A DNA stretch of 64,000 nt from CAVXEH01 sp963805305 (GCA_963805305.1 CAWDTM010000004.1:124001-188000), one strand, 5' to 3'. Numbered from the stretch's first letter, positions 42,160-50,893 are shown. The notes: generated from the sequence alone by a model not told the origin. Made by a program: numbers and translations.

Positions 42160-42927
42160 GTGAAGCGACGGATGCGCCGGCTGATGCCGTCCGATGGTCG
42201 CCTCTTCATCGTGGCCATGGACCACACCGCGTTCCTGGACAAGCCCGTTCCGGCGCTCGCCAAGTACGGCGCGACCTGCGCGGAGGCCGTCAGCGGCGGC
42301 GCGGACGCGTTCCTGGTCCCGCTGGGCTCCTGCGCCCTCTACGAGGAGCAGATCGGTCCGGCGGCGCTCATCGCCAGCACGCCCACTACCCCCCCGTACG
42401 GCGAGCACGTCGTCGAGCGCGCACTGGCCCTGGGCGCGGACGCCATCAAGACCATGGTCTACCCGTTCGGCGACGACAACAGCGTCGCCGAGAACGGCGC
42501 CATCGGCATCCAGGCCGCCCAGGTGGGCCTTCCCTTCATCGCCGAGACGATCCCGGGCGGGTTCGCGCGTCGTGACCTGCACACTCCCGACAAGATCGCC
42601 GCCGCGGCGCGCATCGGCGTGGAGCTGGGCGCGGACGTCATCAAGACCTTCTACACCGGTGACCCCGAGTCCATGCGGATGGTCATCGAGAACGCCGGCG
42701 TCCCGGTGGTCGTCCTTGGCGGCCCCAAGATGGACTCCGTGCGCGAGGTGCTCCAGGTGGTGTACGACGCGGTCATCCTGGCCGGAGCGTCGGGTGTCGC
42801 GTTCGGCACGAACATCTGGACCCACCCCAACCCGCGGGCGATCACGGCAGCGATCGCCAGCGTCATTCATGGCGGCGCCAGTGTCGACGAGGCTCTCGAA
42901 CAGGTCGAGACCCCCGCGGCAGTCTGA
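42160..42927 (+). CDS. Class I (DhnA/FbaB/LsrF-like) aldolase
   Basis: 255 residues from a GTG at 42160 with an AGAAGGAGA site. The TIM-barrel pattern is visible: IVAMDHTAFLDKP (strand 1 Asp-His), VERALALGADAIKTMVYPFG and ELGADVIKTFYTGDPESMR, the second carrying the Schiff-base Lys. VVVLGGPKMDS is the phosphate loop and GVAFGTNIWTHPNP ends the barrel. These are the marks of the archaeal-type class I fructose-bisphosphate aldolase family, which also includes LsrF and sulfofructose-phosphate-type enzymes. Given its operon, it likely cleaves the phosphorylated form of a PTS sugar. Confidence 0.85.
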   Translation: MKRRMRRLMPSDGRLFIVAMDHTAFLDKPVPALAKYGATCAEAVSGGADAFLVPLGSCALYEEQIGPAALIASTPTTPPYGEHVVERALALGADAIKTMVYPFGDDNSVAENGAIGIQAAQVGLPFIAETIPGGFARRDLHTPDKIAAAARIGVELGADVIKTFYTGDPESMRMVIENAGVPVVVLGGPKMDSVREVLQVVYDAVILAGASGVAFGTNIWTHPNPRAITAAIASVIHGGASVDEALEQVETPAAV

Positions 42928-43014
42928 CGCCACCCTGGCCTGGGCGTGCTCTCCCCCCGGCGCGCCCAGGCATCAACATCACCGCTCGCCCTTCGCTCCT
43001 GAGGTACTGAACCG

Positions 43015-44538
43015 ATGGTCGCCCCGGCGTCTCCCGCCTCCACCCGCCTCGACCCCTTCGCGAACGATCCCCGCTGGGCGTTGATCAGCGGCGAGCCCTA
43101 CCCGCTGCTGATCGGGGGTGAGCTGCGCCAGGCGGCCGATGGGCGGACCTTCGACGCGGTGTCGCCCCGGGACAACCGGGCCATCGCCCGGATCGCGCAG
43201 GCGGGGCCCGAGGACGTCCGTGCCGCGGTGTCCGCTGCTCGTGACGCGTTCGACAACGGACCCTGGGGCCGGACGACGGCGCGGCAGCGTGCGAAGGCGC
43301 TGGAGCTCATCGCCCGAACCATCGAGGAGCACAGCGACGAGCTGATCTTCCTCTCGGTCGTGGACGCCGGCAGCGTGATCAGCGGCTTCAAGCAGGGCAC
43401 CATCGACCTCGCCACGGACTCGCTGCGCTTCTTCGGCGGACAGGCCATGGCCATGACCGGCCACGTCGTCCAGGTGCCGGACCCCGGCGTGCACCACTAC
43501 GAGCGCCTGGAGCCAATGGGGGTGGTGACCGAGATCCTGCCCTGGAACGGCCCCATCTGGACCGGCGTCCAGCGCATGGCCGCCATCCTGGCCGCGGGAA
43601 ACACGGTGATCGTCAAGCCGGCCCAGATGGCGTCGCTGGCGTTCGCCCGGCTGGCGCAGCTCATGGCCGAGCTGGACATTCCGCCCGGCGTCATCAACGT
43701 CCTCTCCGGCCCGGGTGGCGCCGTGGGCGAGGCGCTGGTCGACCGATCCGCGCGTCGACATGGTGAGCATGACCGGCGGCATCGAGACTGGCTCGCGGAT
43801 CCTGACCCTGGCGGCGCCACAGGTGAAGCGCATCAGCCTGGAGCTGGGTGGGAAGAACCCGAACCTGGTCCTCGCCGACGCGGACCTGGATCGCACCGTC
43901 TTCTGGAGCGCCCTGGGCGCCTTCGCCAACACCGGCCAGATCTGCGTCTGCGGCTCGCGGATCCTGGTCCAGCGCCCCATCTACGACGAGTTCCTCTCCC
44001 GCCTAACCGCCTTCGCCGAAGGGATGAAGGTGGGCGATCCGCTCGATCCGGAGACCAGGTGGGGCCGGTGATCAGCGAGTCGCATGCGGACAAGGTCTGG
44101 GAGTACATCGAGATCGGCAAGGGCGAGGCGCGGCTGGCGACCGGCGGCGTGCCCTACACGGACGAGGCTCGCGCCCTGCGGACCTACATCCCGCCCACGA
44201 TCTTCGCGGACACCACGCCGTCCTGCCGCGTCATGAACGAGGAGATCTTTGGCCCGGTCGTGGCGGTGACCGCGTTCGATACCATCGACGAGGGCCTGCG
44301 GATCGCCAACGACACGAGCTACGGGCTGGCGTCCGGGGTGTTCACGACATCGGTCGATGCCGCCGACTACGTGGCCGCCCGCCTCAAGGCCGGACAGGTC
44401 TACGTGAACCAGTGGTTCAGCCCCGGCGTCCTCGAGGCGCCGTCGCACGGCTACAAGCAGTCCGGCTACGGTGGCGTGGGGATGCGCAAGTACCTGCAGT
44501 CGAAGAACGTCTTCACCCGGGTGGTGGATCCCACCTGA
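43015..44538 (+). CDS. Aldehyde dehydrogenase with two compensating frameshifts
   Basis: The frame is open throughout, but bases from about 43738 to 44055 read correctly only in the next frame. There the catalytic elements appear: VDMVSMTGGIETGSRI, LELGGKNPNLVLADADLD (catalytic Glu) and NTGQICVCGSR (catalytic Cys). The outer parts are in the original frame: EILPWNGPIWTGVQRMA, NTVIVKPAQ and EEIFGPVVAVTAF. One extra base near 43738 and one missing C at 44053-44056 explain it. The corrected protein is about 507 residues. As written, the protein lacks its active site. It is third in the sugar operon and would oxidise the aldehyde released by the aldolase. Confidence 0.85.
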   Translation: MVAPASPASTRLDPFANDPRWALISGEPYPLLIGGELRQAADGRTFDAVSPRDNRAIARIAQAGPEDVRAAVSAARDAFDNGPWGRTTARQRAKALELIARTIEEHSDELIFLSVVDAGSVISGFKQGTIDLATDSLRFFGGQAMAMTGHVVQVPDPGVHHYERLEPMGVVTEILPWNGPIWTGVQRMAAILAAGNTVIVKPAQMASLAFARLAQLMAELDIPPGVINVLSGPGGAVGEALVDRSARRHGEHDRRHRDWLADPDPGGATGEAHQPGAGWEEPEPGPRRRGPGSHRLLERPGRLRQHRPDLRLRLADPGPAPHLRRVPLPPNRLRRRDEGGRSARSGDQVGPVISESHADKVWEYIEIGKGEARLATGGVPYTDEARALRTYIPPTIFADTTPSCRVMNEEIFGPVVAVTAFDTIDEGLRIANDTSYGLASGVFTTSVDAADYVAARLKAGQVYVNQWFSPGVLEAPSHGYKQSGYGGVGMRKYLQSKNVFTRVVDPT

Positions 44539-44557
44539 GCCGGAGGGTTCCGAACCG

Positions 44558-44959
44558 ATGTCGCCCGAGCTGCTGACCCGCGCGGAGTTCTTCGTCAGCG
44601 ATCCGGCCCGCTCGCGGGCCTTCTACGAGCGGCTGGGCTTCAGCGTGCTCCGCAGCGGCTGGGGCTACACGCTCCTGGACCGCGGCGGGGCGCGGCTGGG
44701 GCTGCAGGACGACGCGTACGCCCGCGACCACGACCACTACTTCACGCCGCATCTCGACCGGTTCCCGCGCGGGGTGGGCGTGGAGGTCTCCGTGGATGTC
44801 GCCGACCTTGCTGCGCTGCAGGCGCTGTACGCGGTGGCCCAGGAGACGGCCTGCGTCGTGCGCGAGATGACGGAGCGGCCGTGGGGCGCCACGGACTTCC
44901 GGATCGCCGATCCGGACGGCTACTTCGTGCGGTTCACAACCCCGCTCCGGGATAAGTGA
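44558..44959 (+). CDS. VOC-family (glyoxalase/bleomycin-resistance fold) protein
   Basis: 133 residues from the ATG at 44558 (GGAGGG upstream). The two beta-alpha-beta-beta-beta modules are seen: AEFFVSDPARSRAFYERLGFS then GYTLLDRGGARLGLQDD in the first, and VEVSVDVADLAALQALY then WGATDFRIADPDGYFVRFT in the second. Metal ligands are not obvious. VOC proteins include lyases, dioxygenases and antibiotic-binding proteins, so the function is not readable. It is the last plus-strand gene of the run that starts at 41016. Confidence 0.85.
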   Translation: MSPELLTRAEFFVSDPARSRAFYERLGFSVLRSGWGYTLLDRGGARLGLQDDAYARDHDHYFTPHLDRFPRGVGVEVSVDVADLAALQALYAVAQETACVVREMTERPWGATDFRIADPDGYFVRFTTPLRDK

Positions 44960-45099
44960 TTCAGGTCAGAAGGCGGAGTTGGGCTCGAGGCATTGCACTT
45001 GACTGGAATCCGCCGCGGCCCGACGGTCGGGCCAGACGTACCGAGCGGCTACGCGGGTGTGCCTATGTCATCTGCCGTGTCGTGTGCCTCCGCGCGATG

Positions 45100-45540
45100 C
45101 TATGTCGAGAAGCAGTAGGCGTTGCTGTTGCCTGCCCAATAGCCGGGGCTGCACGACCAATAGCCCGCCGGAGTGAGGTGGACACGCGGGTAGACGTACG
45201 CGTAGGCCTGCGTGTTGAGCACGTAATGGCCATTCGCCCACCACGTTTCAGTCCCGCTGGTGTTGTACGCCCCGTGCCCGTCCAAATGGAAAGACAGAAA
45301 GCCCTGGACTGTCGGGCCCCCCGTGGTCCACGCCTGAGTGAAGTTGAAACAGCCCGACTGAGTTAGAAAGACGACCATCCCACCGCGCGTGTCGAGGTAC
45401 TGGAATTCGTACGTGCGCTGTCCACAGTAGGTGGAGAGTGGCTGCGGCGCTGTGGCGACCGTTGGAGCGCCCACCGCAACGCTGGCCATTGAGAATGTCA
45501 ACAAGGCAGCCGCGAAGCTGGCACTTGCGTGTTTCCACAT
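45100..45540 (-). CDS. Secreted hypothetical protein with four cysteines, lower GC
   Basis: 146 residues with a clear signal peptide (MWKHASASFAAALLTFSMASVAVGA). The mature part is about 120 residues, rich in Tyr, Trp, Gly and Thr, with four Cys that could form two disulfides. Repeated aromatic motifs (YEFQYLD, TETWWANGHYVLN, GYWSCSPGYWAG) suggest a beta-sandwich. No family is recognised. The gene is visibly lower in GC than its neighbours and stands alone, with 140 nt before it and 180 nt after it. Recent acquisition is possible. A small hairpin (GACCC / GGGTC) lies in its upstream region. Confidence 0.55.
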   Translation of the reverse strand: MWKHASASFAAALLTFSMASVAVGAPTVATAPQPLSTYCGQRTYEFQYLDTRGGMVVFLTQSGCFNFTQAWTTGGPTVQGFLSFHLDGHGAYNTSGTETWWANGHYVLNTQAYAYVYPRVHLTPAGYWSCSPGYWAGNSNAYCFST

Positions 45541-45720
45541 AGCGGTTCCTCCCTTTCACCCGCCCGCTGTCCGCTGGCCGGTCCCGCCGGACCCTTGCAG
45601 GGTCATGTGGGCAGGATGCATGGGGAAGTGCCAAAGGTAATGCTGCGACCGGGTAAGGGACGTAGCCCACGGCGGGCAAATCTTCCCGGCGTGTTGCCAT
45701 CGCGACGGAGCGTCGTCCCG

Positions 45721-46692
45721 CTACGCCGGTCGCTTGTCTGATGGGGTCTTGGGTGATCCCGCAGTCGGCTCGCGGCCGCGGCGCAGGTTGGCGAGGATGA
45801 TGCCCCCGGCCACGGCCAGGATCCCGGCGATGGTCAGCGGGTCGCCCCGCTCGCCAAAGATGACGACCGCGCCGATGAAGCTGAAGACCACGGTCGCGCT
45901 CTGGATGGAGCTGCTGATGCCCACCGGCAGGTGGCGCAGCGACTGGGTGATGCCCAGCAGGGCAAGCGCGTTGAAGCAGCCGGCGGCCAGCACGATGGCG
46001 ACCTGCCCGGGATCCGCGCCCGCGACCGGGTTCCCGCCGCCGCGTGCTGCCTGGATCGCGAGCAGGGGCACCAGGCCGCCCAGGCTCGTCCCGGCCAGGG
46101 CGATGAAGGTGGTGGGCCGCGAGCGCTGGACATAGCGCGTCAGGACGTTGGCGACGGCGTAGCTGGAGCCCGCCCCCAGGGCGAAGAAGATTCCGGCCAG
46201 CCAGGCGTCACCGCTGCCGCCTCGCGCAATGCCGATGAGCACCAGGCCGCCCACCAGCACCGCCGCGCCGGCCCACGTGTTGCGGCGGGGCTGCTCGCGG
46301 AGAACGGTGAGGCCTAGGAGCAGAGCCGCCAGGATGGTGCCCGCCTGGGCGCCGGAGACGGTGATCCCCAGGCCACCGTCGGCGAGGGCGTTGAAGTAGA
46401 GCAGGTTGCCAATCACGAAGCTCATGCCACCGGCGATGACCAGCGCGGCCACGAATCGCCAGCCCAGGAAGCGTGGCGAGGTGGGGAGCACCTCCGGCGA
46501 GCGCATGACGACCACCGCTCCCCAGGCGAGGGTGAAGACCGGGACCTGGCGCAGCATGGAGCCCAGCCACGGGTCGATGTGCACCGCCGCGGCGCGCAGC
46601 AGGATGTTCGTCGCGGTGTACGACAGGGCGGTGATGAGGGCCCATGCCTCGCCGACGCCGATGGAGAACCTGCCCCCACGTGCCTGATTCAT
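45721..46692 (-). CDS. EamA/DMT-family transporter
   Basis: 323 residues from the ATG at 46692. Ten hydrophobic segments arranged as two EamA repeats can be traced. The first begins at AWALITALSYTATNILLRAA and the second at WLAGIFFALGAGSSYAVANVLTRY. The VVFSFIGAVVIFGERGDPLTIAGILAVAGGIIL ending is typical (read here as two adjoining segments). The family exports or imports metabolites such as amino acids, nucleotide sugars or drugs; the substrate is unknown. It is downstream of the PTS genes on the same strand but separated by a strong hairpin. Confidence 0.85.
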   Translation of the reverse strand: MNQARGGRFSIGVGEAWALITALSYTATNILLRAAAVHIDPWLGSMLRQVPVFTLAWGAVVVMRSPEVLPTSPRFLGWRFVAALVIAGGMSFVIGNLLYFNALADGGLGITVSGAQAGTILAALLLGLTVLREQPRRNTWAGAAVLVGGLVLIGIARGGSGDAWLAGIFFALGAGSSYAVANVLTRYVQRSRPTTFIALAGTSLGGLVPLLAIQAARGGGNPVAGADPGQVAIVLAAGCFNALALLGITQSLRHLPVGISSSIQSATVVFSFIGAVVIFGERGDPLTIAGILAVAGGIILANLRRGREPTAGSPKTPSDKRPA

Positions 46693-46712
46693 GCGAGACC
46701 CCTGGAGAGAGC

Positions 46713-46741
46713 GATGGCCCGGGCGCGGAGCCCGGGCCATC
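46713..46741. terminator. Hairpin between the PTS operon and the DMT transporter gene
   Basis: A 12-bp perfect stem (GATGGCCCGGGC) with a 5-nt loop lies 27 nt beyond the IID stop and 20 nt before the DMT start. It probably ends the PTS transcript. Confidence 0.65.
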
Positions 46742-46767
46742 CGTTTGGGTTTCCTACCGTCTCCCGC

Positions 46768-47691
46768 CTACTGCGGGTTGCACGCGCTGTAGGCATTCAG
46801 GAGCGATCCGCAGTCAGTTGTACTGTTGAACAGGCCGAACCAGTTCCACGCTCCGAGCATCGCGATGCCCACGAAAACGACGAGCAGGAGAACCGGCGAA
46901 ACGCGGCGGCGTGCCAGTAGCCACCAGGTGAACAGGACGAAGAGCAACGGCAGCAGGGCAGGCATCAACTTGTCCAGCGTGTCCTGGACTGGGAACGGCA
47001 GCGGCTGGCCGGTGGTCGGGTCGCTTCCGAGGACCGGATGCCAGCTCACATGAATGATCACGAACTGCGCGGCGAGAACGCCGAGGATCAGGTTTCCAAG
47101 CACCGCCGCCCCGGAGATGACCCGTTCGAGGATGCCCGAGCGCAGGATCTCCAGCACGCCCTCGCGTCCTCGCTCATAGCCCTGCATCCACATGAAGTAC
47201 GCGAGCGAGAGCATGATCCCGATCTCCAGCACGAAGTAGAGAATCGGGCCGAGGATGTTGCCGCTGCCCGCGAGGCTGATGCCAATCGTGAGCAGGATCG
47301 GAGTGATGGTGCCCTGGCTGATGGAGTCTCCGATGCCGGCCATCGGGCCCATCAGCCCGGACTTCACCGAGTTGATAGCGTCGTCGTCGATATCGGCGCC
47401 GTTCGCCCGCTGCTCCTCCATGGCGATCACAGCGCCATGGATGATCCCACCGACATTGGGCTCCGTATTGAAGAAGACCAGGTGCCGCTTGAGCGCGGCC
47501 TTGATCTCCTCTGGTTCGTGATAGAGCTTGCGGATGATGGGCGTCATCGCCTGGGCGAAGGCCGTCCCCTGCAGCCGCTCGTAGTTGTAGTTTGCATGGC
47601 TGAAGAAGGTCCACAGCCAGAACGACTTCTGCACATCGCCCTTGGTTAGCGAGACCCTCGGCTGCTCCACCTGTGGAGTCTGAGCGGTCAT
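46768..47691 (-). CDS. PTS mannose/fructose/sorbose-family IID component
   Basis: 307 residues. The hallmark N-terminus for IID is present: LTKGDVQKSFWLWTFFSHA, NYERLQGTAFAQAMTPII and HLVFFNTEPNVGGIIHGAVI, followed by SVKSGLMGPMAGIGDSISQG. The C-terminal part has several hydrophobic segments and ends with a lumen-type Cys tail. With IIC it forms the sugar channel of the mannose-type phosphotransferase. Its ATG overlaps the stop of IIC (ATGA). Confidence 0.92.
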   Translation of the reverse strand: MTAQTPQVEQPRVSLTKGDVQKSFWLWTFFSHANYNYERLQGTAFAQAMTPIIRKLYHEPEEIKAALKRHLVFFNTEPNVGGIIHGAVIAMEEQRANGADIDDDAINSVKSGLMGPMAGIGDSISQGTITPILLTIGISLAGSGNILGPILYFVLEIGIMLSLAYFMWMQGYERGREGVLEILRSGILERVISGAAVLGNLILGVLAAQFVIIHVSWHPVLGSDPTTGQPLPFPVQDTLDKLMPALLPLLFVLFTWWLLARRRVSPVLLLVVFVGIAMLGAWNWFGLFNSTTDCGSLLNAYSACNPQ

Positions 47692-48599
47692 TGCGCGCTA
47701 CCTCGCTGCTGCGCGGCGCGATCGCCGAAGAAGAAGACGTGGAGGAACGCGAGCGACACACCGATGACGCCAAGGCTCAGAATCGTGAGGCCGCTGCCCG
47801 TCGGGCTAAGGCCTGCGGCCACCGCGAGGACGTAGCCAACGAAGAAGTATGGGATCGCGCTGCCCCGGAAGATGAACCGCATATTCATCGCGATGCCGAT
47901 CGCGGGTAGGAGACCGCCGGCGATCTGGAAGCCGGACAGCACCCAAGGGACGTTGGAGTTCAGCCAATTGAGCCAGTCCCCCACGACCTGTGATCCCGCG
48001 TAGACAGCCACCGTGGCTGGCACGATGCTGATTACGAACAGGAAGATCTGCGGCGGCAACCAGTTCATCAAAGCGACGCCGCCGATGTCCCCTGCCTCGG
48101 CCCGCGCATCCGCCCAGTGGGCGAAAATCGCATCGACGCTCATCCGCGTGTAGAAGATGACCGTGCCGACCAAGCCGACAGCGACTCCGATCGTGATGGC
48201 TGTCTGCGCATCCGCGCCACCGCCGATCGCGAGAGCGGTGCCAACCCAGCCGGCGACCGACGGATCGGCCGGGATGGAGCCTCCCGCCGAAATGAACCCG
48301 ATGTACAGCAGGTTGATGACGGCCCCGATCTCGGCGCCTTTTACTGGGTCCCCGAGGATGATGCCGACGATGAAGCCGGCGACGAGGGGCCTGTACAGGC
48401 CAAAGAATCCGCCGTTGCCGGCAAGCCACGGGCTGTTGGCCAGGTAGTACCCGAAGCCAATGAGGAGCGCCTGGAAGAGGCTCACCCCGGTGCTCTCGCC
48501 ATCGGCGCCGAGAACCGGTCCGACGATGAGCAAGAGGCCGAACATTGCCGCGCTGACGACCATTGCCGCTCTTGCGCGTCCTGGGACTGTGCGCGTCAT
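47688..48599 (-). CDS. PTS mannose/fructose/sorbose-family IIC component
   Basis: 303 residues from the ATG at 48599, preceded by GAGGTG at an 8-nt spacing; an in-frame GTG at 48608 is less likely. Multiple membrane segments are seen, with the family motifs PLVAGFIVGIILGDPVKGAEIGA (read as two adjoining parts), GGSIPADPSVAGWVGTALAI and LLPAIGIAMNMRFIF. It builds the translocation pore together with IID. It lies 36 nt after IIB. Confidence 0.92.
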   Translation of the reverse strand: MTRTVPGRARAAMVVSAAMFGLLLIVGPVLGADGESTGVSLFQALLIGFGYYLANSPWLAGNGGFFGLYRPLVAGFIVGIILGDPVKGAEIGAVINLLYIGFISAGGSIPADPSVAGWVGTALAIGGGADAQTAITIGVAVGLVGTVIFYTRMSVDAIFAHWADARAEAGDIGGVALMNWLPPQIFLFVISIVPATVAVYAGSQVVGDWLNWLNSNVPWVLSGFQIAGGLLPAIGIAMNMRFIFRGSAIPYFFVGYVLAVAAGLSPTGSGLTILSLGVIGVSLAFLHVFFFGDRAAQQRGSAQ

Positions 48600-48635
48600 G
48601 GTGCGCACCTCGTAATCACGTCCACTGCCCTCCGA

Positions 48636-49112
48636 TTACTTGTCGGCCGACGCGAAGGCGACCGGCTTGTCCCCCTCCACGATGCGAAGCTCAACCTGGG
48701 TCCCCATTCGCTCGAGCTGGCGCATCGCCTCCAGCTCCTCGGGCGACGCCGAGATGTTCCGGTAGAGAGGTTTGCGTCCCGGACCTGCACCGATGCCGCC
48801 CACGTTGAGGAGGGGAAACTCGATCCCTGCCTCGCGGAGGCGCAGCGCGGTGACGGGCGAGCGCATCAGCACGAACACCGGCTCGGGATCGGCGGCCACC
48901 TCCCGCACCCGGTCGATGCCGGAGGCGAGGTCATGGATCTCGACGTCCGTGCCCGCGGGAGCCGCGAGCTCGAGCACCTCCCGCAGGAAGTCGTCGTGGG
49001 CGGTACGGTCATCGACGATCAGGATGCGGCGCGCCCCCAGCGCCTTGAGCCAGATCGTGACGACCTGTCCATGGATGAGCCGATCATCTACGCGAACGAG
49101 CCGAAGCCCCAT
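48636..49112 (-). CDS. PTS mannose/fructose/sorbose-family IIB component
   Basis: 158 residues. The phosphorylated His is in RVDDRLIHGQVVTIW, the standard IIB motif near residue 15. VLMRSPVTALRLREAGIEF and NVGGIGAGPGRKPLYRNI also match. It passes phosphate from IIA to the incoming sugar. The substrate of this system cannot be read from IIB alone. It is separated from IIA by 138 nt, with a small GC-rich inverted repeat in between. Confidence 0.92.
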   Translation of the reverse strand: MGLRLVRVDDRLIHGQVVTIWLKALGARRILIVDDRTAHDDFLREVLELAAPAGTDVEIHDLASGIDRVREVAADPEPVFVLMRSPVTALRLREAGIEFPLLNVGGIGAGPGRKPLYRNISASPEELEAMRQLERMGTQVELRIVEGDKPVAFASADK

Positions 49113-49250
49113 TCGTTCTCCCTCTCCCGCTGTCTCGCTGGTCGCGACCAGGACGTGTCTCCAACCACGCCCGGTTTCAGATGATGGGTGACCCCCCGGC
49201 TGCCTCCGGGGCCCGCGGCGCGGCGCTGCCGATCGACGGTTCGTCCATCG

Positions 49251-49655
49251 TCAGGTCTTGGTCGCGAACCTGGCCGAGACGTCCACCACGGCTTCCTGCG
49301 CGGAAGCGACGAGCCGCTCGACGAGCGCATCGTCCAGCGGGTCGGTGGCGGTCAGCGCCTCGATGACGAGACCCAGGTTGGCACCGGCGACGAGGCGCAG
49401 GTTTGCGGCGCCTCGTCGGTGAAGGGTGCAGGCAACGTTGTGTGGCGTGCCACCGTAGAGGTCGGTGACCACGAGGGTGGGGCGCTCGGAATCGAGCGCC
49501 GCGGTGAGGCGCTCCAGGTATGCCTCGGGTGTTTCAGCAGGCTGGAGCCCGACCGCAGTGGCGCCCTCGAACGCGCCGCAGATCATCTCGGCCGCATCGA
49601 GCAGCGCTGAGGCGAGGGGTCCGTGTGCAGCGATCACCACGTCAAAGGGCCTCAC
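49251..49655 (-). CDS. PTS mannose-family IIA component
   Basis: 134 residues from a GTG at 49655, preceded by GGGAGG. The phosphoacceptor His is in DVVIAAHGPLASALLDAA at about residue 10, and VVTDLYGGTPHNVA is the second family motif. EI and HPr, needed to phosphorylate it, are not in the window. It is the first gene of the minus-strand PTS run and is divergent from the SorC-type regulator, 116 nt apart. Confidence 0.9.
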   Translation of the reverse strand: MRPFDVVIAAHGPLASALLDAAEMICGAFEGATAVGLQPAETPEAYLERLTAALDSERPTLVVTDLYGGTPHNVACTLHRRGAANLRLVAGANLGLVIEALTATDPLDDALVERLVASAQEAVVDVSARFATKT

Positions 49656-49696
49656 GGCTGCCTCCCGTCGGTTCTCGAGCTCCCATTGATCGGCCG

Positions 49697-49726
49697 TGCA
49701 AAAACTTGCAGGTCAGTTTTGCAGAA
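49697..49726. promoter_or_regulatory. TTGCA-type operators between the PTS genes and the SorC-type regulator
   Basis: The palindrome TGCAAAAACTTGCA (49697-49710) and a second half-site TTTTGCAGAA (49717-49726) lie in the divergent gap. They share TTGCAGAA and GCAAG cores with the operator at 40944-40960. A TATACT -10 for the regulator gene is at 49736-49741. Confidence 0.6.
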
Positions 49727-49771
49727 CGCCGACTGTATACTCCGTGGCGCAGAAGAGTGTCAAGGTAATCG

Positions 49772-50893
49772 ATGCGATCTGGCAACGGTACAGGACATCC
49801 GTCCGGGGCTCCGGCGCCCGGAACGGACGGCGCGGATCCCGCCCTTCCTCGTGTCGAGGCGGGAGCGGGCGGGGCGGTCGTCGACGAGGAGATGCTGCGC
49901 CTCATCGCGGAGCTGTACTACGTGCGGGACCAGAGCCAGTCCATTATCGCCGAGCTCACCGGCTTCTCGATCTCCAAGGTCTCGCGGCTGCTCTCCCAGG
50001 CGCGGGGGGCGGGAATCGTCCACATCACCGTCCAGGCGGCGCCCGTGCAGCTGGCGAACGAGGCGAGGCGGCTCTCCGAGGCCCTCCACCTGTCGGGGGC
50101 CCATGTCACCCCCGGTCGCAGCGACGACCCGTTGCGCGCAACACGGCTGTGCGCCATGGCGGCCGCGCCATGGGTAGCCGGGCTCATTCCGGAGGCGGGC
50201 GTTCTGGGACTGGCGGGCGGCTACACGCTGGCGGCCATGGTCGAGTCGTTCCCGGCCCGCCGCTGCCCGCACCTGACCATCGTGCCGCTGGTCGGTGGGT
50301 GGGACCCCGCCACGCCGCACCTCGACATCAACGAGCTGTGCCGCCGCGTGGCAGAGCGGCTGTCGTGCGGCTACCAGCTGCTCCACGCGCCCGGCCGTCT
50401 CGACTCGATGGAGGTGCGCGACGCGCTCCTCAACGACAGCGCGATCCGGGTCACCACCGACTACTGGGATCGGCTGAGCATGGCGCTCATTGGCATCAGC
50501 GGCGCGCCGCACACGATTCCCGGCTACACGACCGTCATGGACCGTCTCTCCGACGCGGAGCGGGACAGGCTGGCGGCCAGCGGCGTGGTTGGGGACATGT
50601 TCGGCCACCTCTTCGGGATCGACGGCGCGATCGTGGGTGACCCGACCGCCGACCGCACGATCGCGGCGCCTGTTGCTGCCTTGCGCCGCACGCCGCATGT
50701 GATCGCCATCGCCGCGGGCCGGCACAAGATCGATGGGATCATCGGCGCCTGCCGATCCGGCGTCATCGACACCCTCGTCACGGACCAGCCAACGGCGGAG
50801 GGGATCCTGCGCCGCCTGGGCGTCGCCGAGGAGGACGCGGCCACCGGGCTCGGCGGCGTTCCGTCGGAGGTCGCTGCAGCCGGTCCGTCCTAG
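49772..50893 (+). CDS. SorC/DeoR-type sugar-responsive transcriptional regulator
   Basis: 373 residues with a disordered N-terminus of about 35. The HTH is VDEEMLRLIAELYYVRDQSQ, IIAELTGFSISKVSRLLSQ. The sugar-binding domain has LGLAGGYTLAAMVESFP, VPLVGGWDPATPHLDIN, ELCRRVAERLSCGYQLLHAP and VVGDMFGHLFGIDG, ending with AIAAGRHKIDGIIGACRSG and TLVTDQPTAEGIL. SorC-family proteins bind phosphorylated sugars and act as repressors or activators. It is divergent from the PTS operon and its stop overlaps folD, which converges on it. Confidence 0.92.
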   Translation: MRSGNGTGHPSGAPAPGTDGADPALPRVEAGAGGAVVDEEMLRLIAELYYVRDQSQSIIAELTGFSISKVSRLLSQARGAGIVHITVQAAPVQLANEARRLSEALHLSGAHVTPGRSDDPLRATRLCAMAAAPWVAGLIPEAGVLGLAGGYTLAAMVESFPARRCPHLTIVPLVGGWDPATPHLDINELCRRVAERLSCGYQLLHAPGRLDSMEVRDALLNDSAIRVTTDYWDRLSMALIGISGAPHTIPGYTTVMDRLSDAERDRLAASGVVGDMFGHLFGIDGAIVGDPTADRTIAAPVAALRRTPHVIAIAAGRHKIDGIIGACRSGVIDTLVTDQPTAEGILRRLGVAEEDAATGLGGVPSEVAAAGPS

